Shown: positions 8,440-17,413 of the stretch, one piece after another
How positions within the stretch are numbered: the first letter of the stretch is position 1
How the letters are laid out: each line of letters starts with the position of its first letter
NCBI RefSeq assembly: GCF_900116645.1
Contig: NZ_FPBO01000003.1
Coordinates: 298,702 to 362,701, forward strand
DNA: 64,000 bases
DNA from: Pseudoduganella namucuonensis
GTDB lineage: Bacteria > Pseudomonadota > Gammaproteobacteria > Burkholderiales > Burkholderiaceae_D
Reading direction: 5' to 3'
Program-made: the position numbers and the translations under genes
The notes under the pieces: model-generated
Seen by the model: only the letters and a program-made list of their open reading frames with translations
What the model was told of the DNA's origin: nothing
Database searches by the model: none

Positions 8440-9501
8440 TTAGCAAATCTGCGCGAGCTCAGCGCGTTTGCGCCGTCCGACGTTCTCCAACGGGGATGCT
8501 GCAATTCCCAGGGCGATGGTGAGCATCACCGCAGCGACTAAGCGCACTCCGTGCGGCCAGCCATATGTGCCGCCCGCCATCGTAACAAGCGTGTAACTCA
8601 CCCCCTGCCACATATAGATCGAGTAGCCATAGCGCCTGAATGGCTTCAGCCACCACGCCTCATACAGACGATCGATCAGATGCGATGGCACTTTGGGCGA
8701 CGCGATGATAAATACTGCCATCCACGCCGATGAGAACAAGAAAAAAAATGCGTTCGGAGGCAGCTTATTCTTCTGCATATCGATCACAGGTTGGCCGAGC
8801 AGTCCCGCGAACACCAGTAAACCAAGCGATGTCGTCAGCAGCAGCAAGGCCACTCGTTGGGGTATGCGATATCCCGAGCCCATCGCGTAGCCGAGCGCGG
8901 ACCATGCGGCGTAAAACATCATGGTTTTGACGAACGTCATATCGATGTTCAACAGACGCTGCAGCAAAGTGAGGCCGACCGTGGCAAACAGCAGCCCAAC
9001 CCATGAGAACTCAATTTTTATCGCGCCCAGTATGCGGTGTGCATGTTGGAAGACCGGGAACAAGATGGCGATGCAAAGGAAGGGCGCAACAAACCATAGG
9101 TGATAGTTGAGCATCGATACGGAATGATTCTTACCGTAGCTGAAGGGATTGAGCCAGGCCAGTGCGTACGCCGCGACGACATCGGATGTCGTCGATCCCG
9201 GGACGGACATCAACGCGATCACGAGGCAGACCGCCGCATAGGCCCAATATGGCGGCAGCAGGCGCGCCGCCTTCGAGCGGCAGTAGACCAGGTATTGCAT
9301 CGACAGCAAGGAAACCGGAGACGCTGGCGCGGTCAATGAGTAGGTGAAGCCCGCCAGAAAGAATATCGCCGGCATTTCAAACAAGCCCCACGAACGAAGC
9401 GGAGACGAGCCGATGTTGAGCCAATAGGCGGCGTGCACCATCGTCACGATGTACAGAATCAGTAGGGCCCGGGCCACGTCCACGCTTTTGTTTCGACTCA
9501 T
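8440..9501 (-). CDS. Acyltransferase family 3 membrane protein
   Basis: The 353-residue protein starts MSRNKSVDVARALLILYIVTM and has about ten membrane segments. The opening D-x-A-R-A block and the His in TMVHAAYWLN, followed by MPAIFFLAGFTYSL, match acyltransferase-3 (OafA/NolL-type) proteins. These O-acetylate sugars of surface polysaccharides, taking the acyl group across the inner membrane. It follows the amidotransferase gene by 42 bases on the same strand and is probably the last gene of the exosortase operon. A modification role on the exopolysaccharide is likely; the substrate is unknown. Confidence 0.85.
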   Translation of the reverse strand: MSRNKSVDVARALLILYIVTMVHAAYWLNIGSSPLRSWGLFEMPAIFFLAGFTYSLTAPASPVSLLSMQYLVYCRSKAARLLPPYWAYAAVCLVIALMSVPGSTTSDVVAAYALAWLNPFSYGKNHSVSMLNYHLWFVAPFLCIAILFPVFQHAHRILGAIKIEFSWVGLLFATVGLTLLQRLLNIDMTFVKTMMFYAAWSALGYAMGSGYRIPQRVALLLLTTSLGLLVFAGLLGQPVIDMQKNKLPPNAFFFLFSSAWMAVFIIASPKVPSHLIDRLYEAWWLKPFRRYGYSIYMWQGVSYTLVTMAGGTYGWPHGVRLVAAVMLTIALGIAASPLENVGRRKRAELAQIC

Positions 9502-9543
9502 TTCAGATCTGCAATTCGTTGACGGCCTTGTTGGCTCGATTTG

Positions 9544-11439
9544 TCACGCGTTCACGCTGACGCGCAGGAAGGTCTCGAACATCAGCACCGACCACAAAGG
9601 CGCGCTGTAATCCTTGTTGCCTGCAATGTGCTGTTCGACCATCTCGCGCAGGAAGGCTTCGTTGAAAATCCCGGTTTCCAGCAACATGGGCGACAGCGCC
9701 GCAGAGCGCACTTTCTCGCGCAACGGGCCGCGCAGCCAGGTCGCCAGGGGAATCGAAAACCCCTTTTTGGCGCGGTATAGCACCTCGTGCGACAAAAACG
9801 GTTCCAGCGACTTCTTGAAAATATACTTGCCTTCGCCGCCGCGCAGCTTGATGTCCGGCGGCAGGCCCGAGGCCCACTCCACGAAGGTGTGGTCCAGCAG
9901 CGGCACGCGCACCTCGAGCGAATGGGCCATGCTGGCGCGGTCCACCTTGGTGAGAATGTCACCCGGTAGCCAGGTCTTGAAGTCGAGGTACTGGATCAGC
10001 GAGAGGGGATCGTCGGTCGGCGAGTTGGCCGCGTGCCGGCTGAACACCTCGATCGCGCTGTAGCCTTGCAGTTCGCTCTTGAAGCGGTCCGAGAACAGTT
10101 GGGCGCGCACGCGGTCCGGCATGATCGACACGCCATGGAAATATCCCTCCACCGTGTCGCGCGCCAGCGCCTCGAAGGTGGTCTTGGCGCGAAACATGCG
10201 CGGCGCCCAGTCCGCCTTGGGGTACAGCCTGCCGAGCGCGCCGAACACCGGCTTGCGCAATCCCAGCGGTAGCTTGTCGCGTACGCGTTGCTCGGCCGTC
10301 GCGTAGCGGTAGCGGCGGTAGCCGGCGAAACTCTCGTCGCCGCCGTCGCCGGACAGCGCCACGGTCACCCGTCGGCGCGCCAACTGGCACACGCGGTAGG
10401 TTGGGATCGCCGAGCTGTCGGCGAACGGCTCGTCGTACAGGTGCGCCAGTGTATCAATCAGGCCATAGTCGTCCTTGTCGACCACCTGGGCATGGTGGGT
10501 GGTATGGTAGTGTTGCGCCACCTCGTTGGCGTATTTCGACTCGTCGAACTCGGGATCGTCAAAGCCGATCGAGCAGGTGACGACCGCTTCCTTGTCCTGC
10601 TGGGCCATCATGGCCACCACGGCGCTCGAGTCGACACCCCCGGAAAGAAAGGCGCCGAGCGGCACGTCGGACACCATCTGGCTCTGCACGCACTCCCCCA
10701 GGCGAGAGATCAGCTCTTCCTCGATGTCGCGCTGCGCGCGCGCGGGGGCCAGTTTGAACGGCACGTCCCAATACTTTTCCGGCGCCACTGCGGTATCGCC
10801 GATCCTGAGCGTGACGCGATGTCCGGGCGGCAGCTTGAAGGCGTTGTGGAAGATGGTGTGCGGTTCCGGCACGTAACCAAAGGCGAAGTACTCCTCGACC
10901 GCGCGCGGGTTCAGTTTGCGCGACAGTTCCGGAAAGGTCATGATCGATTTCAGCTCGGAGCCGAACACGAAATAGCCGGTCGGCAGCAGCGAATAGAACA
11001 TGGGCTTGACGCCCACGTGGTCGCGCGCCAGGAACATGGTCTGTTGATTGCGGTCCCAGATGCCGAAGGCGAACATGCCCTGCAGGCGGCGCACGCAGTC
11101 CGGGCCCCAGGCCAGCCAGGCCTGCAGCACCACCTCGGTGTCGGACTTGGTCTGGAACACGTGGCCCATGGCCTTGAGTTCGGCCATCAGCTCGCGGTAG
11201 TTGTACACCTCGCCGTTGTAGACGATCACCACGCTGCGGTCGGCGCTGAACAGCGGCTGCTGGCCGGTGGCCAGGTCGATCACCGACAGGCGGCGGTGGC
11301 CCATGCCCAGCGCCTTCTCCGTGTACAGTTCGCCCTCGTCCGGGCCGCGGTGAAACTGGCTCTCGTTCATGCGGTGCAGCGCCGCGCGGTCGATCTCGCG
11401 CTGGCCCGTGGTATCAAATATGCCGACTATTCCACACAT
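9544..11439 (-). CDS. Exosortase A-associated asparagine synthase-like amidotransferase
   Basis: The 631-residue protein begins MCGIVGIFDTTG, so Cys2 is the N-terminal nucleophile of a class II glutaminase domain (residues 2-210, with HRGPDEG and YNGEVYNYREL). The rest is an ATP-pyrophosphatase synthetase domain with LSGGVDSSAVVA. Length and sequence fit exosortase A system amidotransferase 1. It probably amidates a uronic acid or other carboxylate of the exopolysaccharide, which would fit the UDP-uronate genes upstream in the window; that link is inference. The ATG at 11439 is preceded by AGGAAGGAAG and puts Cys in position 2, which decides the start. It is separated by 26 bases from the upstream glycosyltransferase gene. 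Confidence 0.92.
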   Translation of the reverse strand: MCGIVGIFDTTGQREIDRAALHRMNESQFHRGPDEGELYTEKALGMGHRRLSVIDLATGQQPLFSADRSVVIVYNGEVYNYRELMAELKAMGHVFQTKSDTEVVLQAWLAWGPDCVRRLQGMFAFGIWDRNQQTMFLARDHVGVKPMFYSLLPTGYFVFGSELKSIMTFPELSRKLNPRAVEEYFAFGYVPEPHTIFHNAFKLPPGHRVTLRIGDTAVAPEKYWDVPFKLAPARAQRDIEEELISRLGECVQSQMVSDVPLGAFLSGGVDSSAVVAMMAQQDKEAVVTCSIGFDDPEFDESKYANEVAQHYHTTHHAQVVDKDDYGLIDTLAHLYDEPFADSSAIPTYRVCQLARRRVTVALSGDGGDESFAGYRRYRYATAEQRVRDKLPLGLRKPVFGALGRLYPKADWAPRMFRAKTTFEALARDTVEGYFHGVSIMPDRVRAQLFSDRFKSELQGYSAIEVFSRHAANSPTDDPLSLIQYLDFKTWLPGDILTKVDRASMAHSLEVRVPLLDHTFVEWASGLPPDIKLRGGEGKYIFKKSLEPFLSHEVLYRAKKGFSIPLATWLRGPLREKVRSAALSPMLLETGIFNEAFLREMVEQHIAGNKDYSAPLWSVLMFETFLRVSVNA

Positions 11440-11465
11440 GTTGCTTCCTTCCTGATTGCGATCGC

Positions 11466-12638
11466 CTACACGGCGTGGGCCGCGCGGCGCCCTGTTTTCT
11501 GTTCGCGCAGCGCGTCGTACAGCGCGACGTAGGCGTCCAGCATGGCGGCCATGCTGTAGTGCTGGATGACGCGCAGGCGGCCGGCCGCGCCGTGCTCGCG
11601 CGCCAGCGCCGGCTGCGTGGCGTAGAGCGCCATCGCGGCCGCCAGCGCCGCGGTGTCGTCCGGCGGCACCAGCGTACCGTGCACGCCCTCGGTCACCACC
11701 TCGGGGATGCCGCCCACGCGCGAGGCCACCACCGGCAGCGCGCAGGACATGGCCTCCAGCAGCGACACCGGCGTGCCCTCGGCGAAGGAGGGCAGCGCGA
11801 ACAGCGAGAAGCCGTGCAGCAGCGCGGCGATGTCGGCGCGCGCGCCGGGCAGCCAGACCAGATCCTCCAGGCCGGCCTGCGCCACCTGCAGGCGCAGCGC
11901 CGGCAGCAGCGGGCCGTCGCCGACGATGCTCAGGCGCAGGCGCGCGGCCCGGGCCGGGTCGGTCTCGCCCAGCCGCTCGCGCAGCGCGGCGAAGGCGCGC
12001 ACCAGGCCGGCGTGGTTCTTGATGTCCTGGATGCGCGCCACCGTGCCGATCACGAAGTGCTGCGCGCTCCACGGCGAAGGGCCGGCCTCGAACGGCGCGG
12101 CGCAGTACTTCTCGGTGTCGACGCCGTTCTTGATCAACTGCGACTTGGCGCCCGGGATGCGCACCACCTGGTCCAGCCAGCGCTGCAGGTCGTCCGAGAC
12201 CGGGATGTAGCGGTCGACGAAGGGCCGCATCAGGCGGCGCAGCAGGTTGTGCTTGGGGTTCAGGCCCTGCGGGTCGCTGGCGTCGCGGCCATGCTCGGCG
12301 TGGATGCGCACCGGCGTGCCCGCCAGCGCGGCCGGCAGCGCGTATTCCAGCGTGGCCAGGTTGTAGGTGTGCAGCACGGCGGGGCGCAGCCGGCGCAGCA
12401 GCCGCCACAGTTTCCAGTGGATGGCCGGGGCCAGCCCGGGCGGCTTGTTCAGCGCGTGCAGCGTCACGCCGGGCTGGGTGATCTTGGCGGCGAAATCGGT
12501 GTAGCGGGTCAGGCACACCACCGCGTGCCGGTATTTGTGCGCCGGCATGCGGTTGATGCAGTCGACCAGCAGCGTCTCCAGGCCGCCCACGTCCAGCGCG
12601 TACACCAGGTGCACCACCAGCGGGCGCTTGTCGGTCAT
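11466..12638 (-). CDS. Exosortase A-associated glycosyltransferase (Stp2 type)
   Basis: This 390-residue GT4-type glycosyltransferase opens MTDKRPLVVHLVYALDVGGL, with the GGLE block and LHTYNLATLEYALPA characteristic of the sugar transferase 2 family of PEP-CTERM/exosortase loci. The acceptor half has HAEHGRDASDP. The donor half has IGTVARIQDIKNH, LPSFAEGTPVSLLEAMSCALPVVAS with the EX7E pair, and VGGIPEVV. It would extend the repeat unit at the cytoplasmic face. Start ATG 12638 follows GAGGGACG. The gene lies 11 bases after xrtA and 26 before the amidotransferase, within one operon. Confidence 0.92.
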   Translation of the reverse strand: MTDKRPLVVHLVYALDVGGLETLLVDCINRMPAHKYRHAVVCLTRYTDFAAKITQPGVTLHALNKPPGLAPAIHWKLWRLLRRLRPAVLHTYNLATLEYALPAALAGTPVRIHAEHGRDASDPQGLNPKHNLLRRLMRPFVDRYIPVSDDLQRWLDQVVRIPGAKSQLIKNGVDTEKYCAAPFEAGPSPWSAQHFVIGTVARIQDIKNHAGLVRAFAALRERLGETDPARAARLRLSIVGDGPLLPALRLQVAQAGLEDLVWLPGARADIAALLHGFSLFALPSFAEGTPVSLLEAMSCALPVVASRVGGIPEVVTEGVHGTLVPPDDTAALAAAMALYATQPALAREHGAAGRLRVIQHYSMAAMLDAYVALYDALREQKTGRRAAHAV

Positions 12639-12649
12639 GGCGCCGTCCC

Positions 12650-14248
12650 TCACCGCGCGCGCGCCTGGTCGAGCGCGGCGTCCAGCGCCGGCAGCTGCGC
12701 CCGCAGGAAGGCGCGCAAGGTGGCGCGCGCCGCGTCCGGACTGTCGGTCAGCGGCGTGGCCAGCAGCACGGCGGCGCCGTCGTCGCCGCGCCCGGCCAGC
12801 TTGGACCAGGCCTGCCACAGCTTGCCCGTGTAGTTGTTGGTGGTGTCGTGCTCCCCGACCCGCATCCAGTGCCACACCAGCAGCTCGCCGTCCGGTCCCT
12901 TGACGCGCGCCTCGCGCACCGCGAAGGCGCCGCCGCCGGCCTGCTCGGCGCGCTGGCCGCTGGACACCACGTGGTAGCCGGCGTCGTCGTCGTTGCTGGT
13001 GAGGCGGTTGGTGGAGCTGATCAGCGATTTGCCGTTGCGCTGGTTGCGGTAGTACAGCAAGTGCACGGCCACCGGCGCGCCGTCCTGCAAGTGGGTCTGG
13101 CGCACGGTGGCGTCGGCCGCCATGTAGGCCGGCAGCCAGCGCGTGAACGGCGCGGCCGCGGGCGCGGCCAGCGCGGGCGCCAGCCGCGGCGGGTTCGGGT
13201 TGAAATTGACGCGGTCGTAGTACGCGGCCGCAGCCGGCCACAGGCCCGCCACGGCGACGACGGCCGCGGCCATCGCGGCCATCGCGCCGGCGCGCACGGG
13301 GAGCGCCGTCCGCGCCTCGGCCGCCGCCTGTTCGGCGCGCGCGCCGGCCGGCGGCTCGTCCTCGCGCCAGCGGCCGCCGACCCAGAACATCAGCAGCATC
13401 ACGAGGCCGAAGAACAGCCAGCCGTAGATCAGGTGGTCGACGCCCACCGCCAGAGTCATGCCGCTGTGGTGGCCCAGCATGACGATCATGTAGGCGCGCA
13501 GGCCGTTGGCGATGATGGGCACCACCACCGACAGCGCGATGAAGGCCAGCCGGCGCCGCGTGCTGTAATAGGTCAGGTAGGCGTACAGGCAGCCCAGCGT
13601 GATGGACGACACCAGGTAGCGCAGGCCGCTGCAGGCCTCGACCACCGACCAGTTGCCGGACGGGATTTCAAACTGGTTGCCGCTGCGCAGCACCGGGATG
13701 CCGGTGGCCTGCAGCGCCCACACCGTGAAATCGGCGGTGAAGTTGATCAGCGCGTCCATGAACACCTCGCCGAAGGGCACGGCGAACAGCAGGAACAGCA
13801 GCGGGAAGGTCAGCGCGCGCGCCAGCGTCGCGCCGAACAGGGCCAGCGCCGCCAGCGGCAGCATGGCGACGAAGGCGTATTGCATGACCACCTGCACCTC
13901 GCCCATGCGCGCCAGCAGCCAGCCGGCGCCGGCCAGGGCCAGCAGCGCCAGCGCGGGCCAGCAGGGGCGCGGCGGATGCAGCGCGAACACGGCGCGGCGG
14001 CGCCACACCAGCCACAGGCTGATCGGCAGGATCACGTAGCCGTGGGTGAAGGTCTCGGAACTGTTCCAGATCGCCACCAGCGAGGCGGCGGTGCCGTGGT
14101 ACAGCGCGCCCAGCGCCAGCAGCGCCAGCGCGGCGATGGCCAGCGCGCGCGCCACGGCGGGCGGCAGCGGCCGGACCGGGGGCGCGTGGTGTGGAACGGC
14201 TTGCGCCCCGTCGGCGGCCGGCGCGAGGCCGGGCGTGGTCAGTTGCAT
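12650..14248 (-). CDS. xrtA: Exosortase A with C-terminal EpsI domain
   Basis: The 532-residue inner-membrane transpeptidase-like protease sorts PEP-CTERM proteins. Residues 30-290 carry the eight-helix exosortase core with the catalytic triad Cys206 (VVEACSGLRYL), Arg251 (IIANGLRAY) and His272 (VDHLIYGW). Residues 350-532 form an EpsI-like periplasmic domain (FTRWLPAYM, LLYYRNQRNGK), the fusion normal for the XrtA subtype. ATG 14248 overlaps the end of the upstream glycosyltransferase by 10 bases, supporting coupling. A PEP-CTERM substrate is encoded at 30210. By analogy with sortases, the enzyme would cut within the PEP-CTERM tail and pass the protein to a surface acceptor. Confidence 0.96.
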   Translation of the reverse strand: MQLTTPGLAPAADGAQAVPHHAPPVRPLPPAVARALAIAALALLALGALYHGTAASLVAIWNSSETFTHGYVILPISLWLVWRRRAVFALHPPRPCWPALALLALAGAGWLLARMGEVQVVMQYAFVAMLPLAALALFGATLARALTFPLLFLLFAVPFGEVFMDALINFTADFTVWALQATGIPVLRSGNQFEIPSGNWSVVEACSGLRYLVSSITLGCLYAYLTYYSTRRRLAFIALSVVVPIIANGLRAYMIVMLGHHSGMTLAVGVDHLIYGWLFFGLVMLLMFWVGGRWREDEPPAGARAEQAAAEARTALPVRAGAMAAMAAAVVAVAGLWPAAAAYYDRVNFNPNPPRLAPALAAPAAAPFTRWLPAYMAADATVRQTHLQDGAPVAVHLLYYRNQRNGKSLISSTNRLTSNDDDAGYHVVSSGQRAEQAGGGAFAVREARVKGPDGELLVWHWMRVGEHDTTNNYTGKLWQAWSKLAGRGDDGAAVLLATPLTDSPDAARATLRAFLRAQLPALDAALDQARAR

Positions 14249-15450
14249 AGTTGCGCCTCGATGCTGGCCAGGTTGGTTTGCCAGCTGTAGCGGGCGAGCA
14301 CGCGCGCGCGCGCGGCGGCGCCGATGGCGGGATCGCCCGCCCGCAGCTGGGAGATGACTGTGTCGGCGAAGGCCGCGGCGCCGTCGGCCAGCAGCAGTTC
14401 GCTGCCCGGCGCGGCGTCGATGCCCTCCAGCGCCTGCGGCGACACCACGCAGGCCTTGGCCATGGCCATCGCCTCCAGCACCTTGTTCTGGATGCCGCGC
14501 GCCACGCGCAGCGGCGCCACCGACAGCTCGGCGTGCGCCAGGTAGGGCCGCACGTCCGGCACGGTGCCGGTGACGATCACGCTGTCCGGCCGCGCCAGCG
14601 CCTGCACCGCCGCCGAGGGCCGCGCGCCGACGATGTAGAAGCGGACGCCCGGGCAGGCTTGTTGCACCCGGGGCAGCGCCTCGGCCGTGAACCACCGCGC
14701 CGCGTCCACGTTGGGCCAGTAGTCCATGGCGCCGGTGAACACGATGGCGCGCTCGCCGGCCGCGTACGGCGAGGCGTGCGCGTGTTCGGGCGAGAAGTAG
14801 GCGGTGTCGACGCCGTTGTTGAAGTAGCCGATGCGGGCCGCGCTTTCCGGCGCCAGGCCGGCGAACAGCGCCGCCTCGGGCGCCGACACGAACAGCGAGG
14901 CGGCGCTGCTGGCCGCCACGTGGCGCTCGTAGCGCAGCAGCTGTTTCGCCTCGTGGCGGTACAGCAGGCTGGCCGGCCACGGCTTGTTCTCGGCGTATTC
15001 GCGCCACTTCTCCGAGTCCACGTCGACGAAGTCCACCACGCGGTGCGCCCGCGGGTAGTCGTCGGCGTATTGCGCCATCGCGGACGAGAACACCAGGATG
15101 CGGCCGATGCCGTGCTCGCGCATGGCGGCGGCGACCCAGTCGCGCAGGCCGCCGTCGCGGTAGTAGTCCAGCGACAGCGAGCGGTTGGCCAGCAGCGCGC
15201 CCAGGCTGCGCACGCGCGCCAGCTTGGGGTTCAGCCTGGCGAAATGGCTGCTGGCGCACAGTTTTTCCACCAGCGGCACGTGCTGCCAGTCGTCGGCGTC
15301 GTCGACGAAGGTGGCCAGGTGCACGCGGTGGCTCCGCGCCAGGTGCTTGAGGATGTGGTAGGAGCGTATCTTGTCGCCCTTGTTGGGCGGATACGGGATG
15401 CGGTGCACCAGCAGCAGGATGTCTTCTTTATTGTCCAAGTTCGCGGCCAT
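14239..15450 (-). CDS. Exosortase A-associated glycosyltransferase (Stp1 type)
   Basis: The 403-residue GT4-type enzyme contains VHRIPYPPNKGDKIRSYHIL near residue 15, the hallmark of the sugar transferase 1 family of exosortase A loci. YFNNGVDTAYFSPE forms the hinge, and VARGIQNKVLEAMAMAKACV is the donor-site EX7E region. Length is as expected. It should add a sugar to the lipid-linked repeat unit in the cytoplasm. It starts 3 bases after the FemAB-like gene and its end overlaps the xrtA start by 10 bases. Confidence 0.93.
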   Translation of the reverse strand: MAANLDNKEDILLLVHRIPYPPNKGDKIRSYHILKHLARSHRVHLATFVDDADDWQHVPLVEKLCASSHFARLNPKLARVRSLGALLANRSLSLDYYRDGGLRDWVAAAMREHGIGRILVFSSAMAQYADDYPRAHRVVDFVDVDSEKWREYAENKPWPASLLYRHEAKQLLRYERHVAASSAASLFVSAPEAALFAGLAPESAARIGYFNNGVDTAYFSPEHAHASPYAAGERAIVFTGAMDYWPNVDAARWFTAEALPRVQQACPGVRFYIVGARPSAAVQALARPDSVIVTGTVPDVRPYLAHAELSVAPLRVARGIQNKVLEAMAMAKACVVSPQALEGIDAAPGSELLLADGAAAFADTVISQLRAGDPAIGAAARARVLARYSWQTNLASIEAQLCN

Positions 15451-15453
15451 CGC

Positions 15454-16551
15454 TTATCCCAGGCTGCGCACGATGTAGGGACCGAGGAAGTTGGCCAGCG
15501 GCAGCGGCAGCTTTTTCCACATCTTGATGAACAGCTGGTACTTCGGGTTCAGCGGATTGTTGTCCGGCAGTTCCGTCGACGCGATCAGCTTGTACTCGTA
15601 GGCCAGCGGCGTGGGCGAGAAGCCCCAGTTCTTCTTGAAGTCGAAGGCGCCCGTGCCCAGCTTGCTGCGGCCGAAGTCGAACACGCGCGCGCCGCGCGCG
15701 GCGGCGAACTGCATCAGGTTCCAGTACATGAAGTCGTTGCCGGCGCACTCGCGCGCGGCCGGCAGCGAGCCGCCGTAGTACGGCAGCACCTCGTCGCGCC
15801 AGTAGAAGCTCATCACGCCGGCGATCAGCTCGTCTTCGCCCTCGGGCCCGCGCAGGATCACGCGGATCTCGCACTCGTCGCCGAACACCTCCTTGATGAC
15901 GCTGAAGTATTTTTTCGGGAACACCGGCGTGCCCAGCCGGTGCACGCTGGTGGCGTAGGCGGTGAAGAAGCGCTCGACGTCCCGGTCGATCACGCCGCGC
16001 AGCTCGCACTTGATGCCCTTGCGCACCATCGCGCGCTGCTTGCGCGGGATGGCGTTCATGTTCTCCTCGTCGTCGGCGCTGATCTCCTTGCGGAACGTCA
16101 CGTACAGCTCCTTCTGGTACCACGACGGGTCGCCGGCGTGGGCCGGCAGCAGGTTGCGGTATTCCAGGTGGCCCACGCCCAGCTCGCGCGCCAGCTTCTC
16201 GGCGGCCGCGTCCAGCAGCGGGCGGGCCGCGTCGTCGGTGGCGGCGACGCCGCCCAGCACGCAGAAGGGCAGCGAGCCCAGCGAGTGGCCGAACAGGCGG
16301 CTCTTGATCTCGGCCAGGCACAGCACGCCGACGATCTGGCCGTCGCGCTCGGCGTAGTAGAACCAGGTCTGGTGCCCGTACACGCGGGCGATGATGGTCT
16401 GCCAGCCGGCGCGGTGGAAGAAGGTCGCCTCGGGGCAGGCCGCCACGAAGGCGTCCCAGCGCGCCATGTCGGCCGGCTGCATCAGCTTGAGCGCCAGCGG
16501 CGCGGCGGCCGCGGCGGCCGGGGGGGCGTGTTCCGCCAGTCGAGTGTTCAT
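15454..16551 (-). CDS. FemAB-related protein of the XrtA/PEP-CTERM system
   Basis: The 365-residue GNAT-fold protein has two tandem acyltransferase-like halves: an N-terminal part with CPEATFFHRAGWQTII and GVLCLAEIKSRLFGHSLGSL, and a C-terminal part with GGSLPAARECAGNDFMYWNL and FDFGRSKLGTGAFDFKKNWG. This matches the PEP-CTERM-system FemAB family. FemAB relatives transfer aminoacyl groups from tRNA to cell-wall peptides; here the substrate is unknown and may be a glycan or lipid amine. The ATG at 16551 overlaps the deacetylase stop (ATGA). This is suggestive, since a deacetylase frees the kind of amino group an aminoacyl transferase would use. Confidence 0.93.
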   Translation of the reverse strand: MNTRLAEHAPPAAAAAAPLALKLMQPADMARWDAFVAACPEATFFHRAGWQTIIARVYGHQTWFYYAERDGQIVGVLCLAEIKSRLFGHSLGSLPFCVLGGVAATDDAARPLLDAAAEKLARELGVGHLEYRNLLPAHAGDPSWYQKELYVTFRKEISADDEENMNAIPRKQRAMVRKGIKCELRGVIDRDVERFFTAYATSVHRLGTPVFPKKYFSVIKEVFGDECEIRVILRGPEGEDELIAGVMSFYWRDEVLPYYGGSLPAARECAGNDFMYWNLMQFAAARGARVFDFGRSKLGTGAFDFKKNWGFSPTPLAYEYKLIASTELPDNNPLNPKYQLFIKMWKKLPLPLANFLGPYIVRSLG

Positions 16552-17390
16552 GATTGCTTGAGGAAGATGTTGTCCATGCGGTCCCAGGCGAAGTCGCGCG
16601 TCAGGGCCTCGATGCGGCGCTCCATCCGGTCCAGGTTGACGTAGTGGCGGAAGCGCGTCTTCAGGTTGACGCCGTCCGGCCGCGGCTGGCCGGGATCGAT
16701 TTCCCACGGGTGGAAATAGAAGATGGCGGACTGGCCGTCCCGCTGGTTGACCTGCCGCATCAGCCAGCGCGACAGCGCGTACGGGAACAGGCGGAAATAG
16801 CCGCCGCCGCCGGCCGGCAGGTTGCGCTGGCCCATGCGCACGGTGGTGATCGGCACCTCCAGCAGGCCGGCGTCGCCGTTCGGGCGCCAAGCGAAGCGGG
16901 GCGCGTCCGGCATGCCGTAATGGTCGTGCTTGACCGGGTAGATGCTGGAGCTGTAGCGGTAGCCGGCCTGGTGCAGCGCCTCCAGCGCCCACAGGTTGGC
17001 CGGGCCGATCGAGAAGCTGGGCGCGCGGTAGCCCAGCACGGCCTGGCCGCCCAGGTCCTCCAGGATCGCCTTGCTGCTGGAGATGTCCTCCATGAACTGG
17101 GCGCGGTCCTGGTCCGAGGCGCGCAGGTGGCCGTAGCCGTGGCTGGCCAGCTCGTGGCCGCCGGCGACGATGCGCTTGACCATGGCCGGGTAGCGCTCGG
17201 CGATCCAGCCCAGCGTGAAGAAGGTGGCGCGCACGCCGCCGGCCTCGAGGATGGCGAGGATGCGGTCGATATTGCGCTCGACGCGGCATTCGCGCGCGGG
17301 CCAGCTGTCGCGCTCGATGTACGGCGCGAAGGCGGAGACCTGGAAGTAGTCTTCCACGTCGATGGTCATGGCGTTGCGGATCGGGGTCAT
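16548..17390 (-). CDS. XrtA-associated polysaccharide deacetylase
   Basis: The 280-residue NodB-type carbohydrate esterase 4 starts MTPIRNAMTIDVEDYFQVSA. The metal-binding set is Asp14 (with Asp11) and His84-x3-His88 in LASHGYGHLR. RAPSFSIG and the C-terminal PWEIDPGQPR region (DUF3473 type) identify the exosortase-associated branch. It removes N-acetyl groups from exopolysaccharide sugars. No signal peptide is visible, which is usual for this subfamily. It is followed by the coupled FemAB-like gene and preceded 23 bases upstream by the ATPase gene. Confidence 0.95.
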   Translation of the reverse strand: MTPIRNAMTIDVEDYFQVSAFAPYIERDSWPARECRVERNIDRILAILEAGGVRATFFTLGWIAERYPAMVKRIVAGGHELASHGYGHLRASDQDRAQFMEDISSSKAILEDLGGQAVLGYRAPSFSIGPANLWALEALHQAGYRYSSSIYPVKHDHYGMPDAPRFAWRPNGDAGLLEVPITTVRMGQRNLPAGGGGYFRLFPYALSRWLMRQVNQRDGQSAIFYFHPWEIDPGQPRPDGVNLKTRFRHYVNLDRMERRIEALTRDFAWDRMDNIFLKQS

Positions 17391-17413
17391 TGGTGGTTCC
17401 GTTGTGCGGCGCG

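Noticed and set aside
9544..12516. A single long frame joining the amidotransferase with upstream sequence
   Set aside because: Class II glutaminases need Cys at position 2, which only the start at 11439 provides; the upstream part is the shadow of the Stp2 gene.
12650..15259. A single long frame joining xrtA with upstream sequence
   Set aside because: The first part is Arg/Gly/Ala-rich, a shadow of the glycosyltransferase in another frame. The exosortase begins at 14248.
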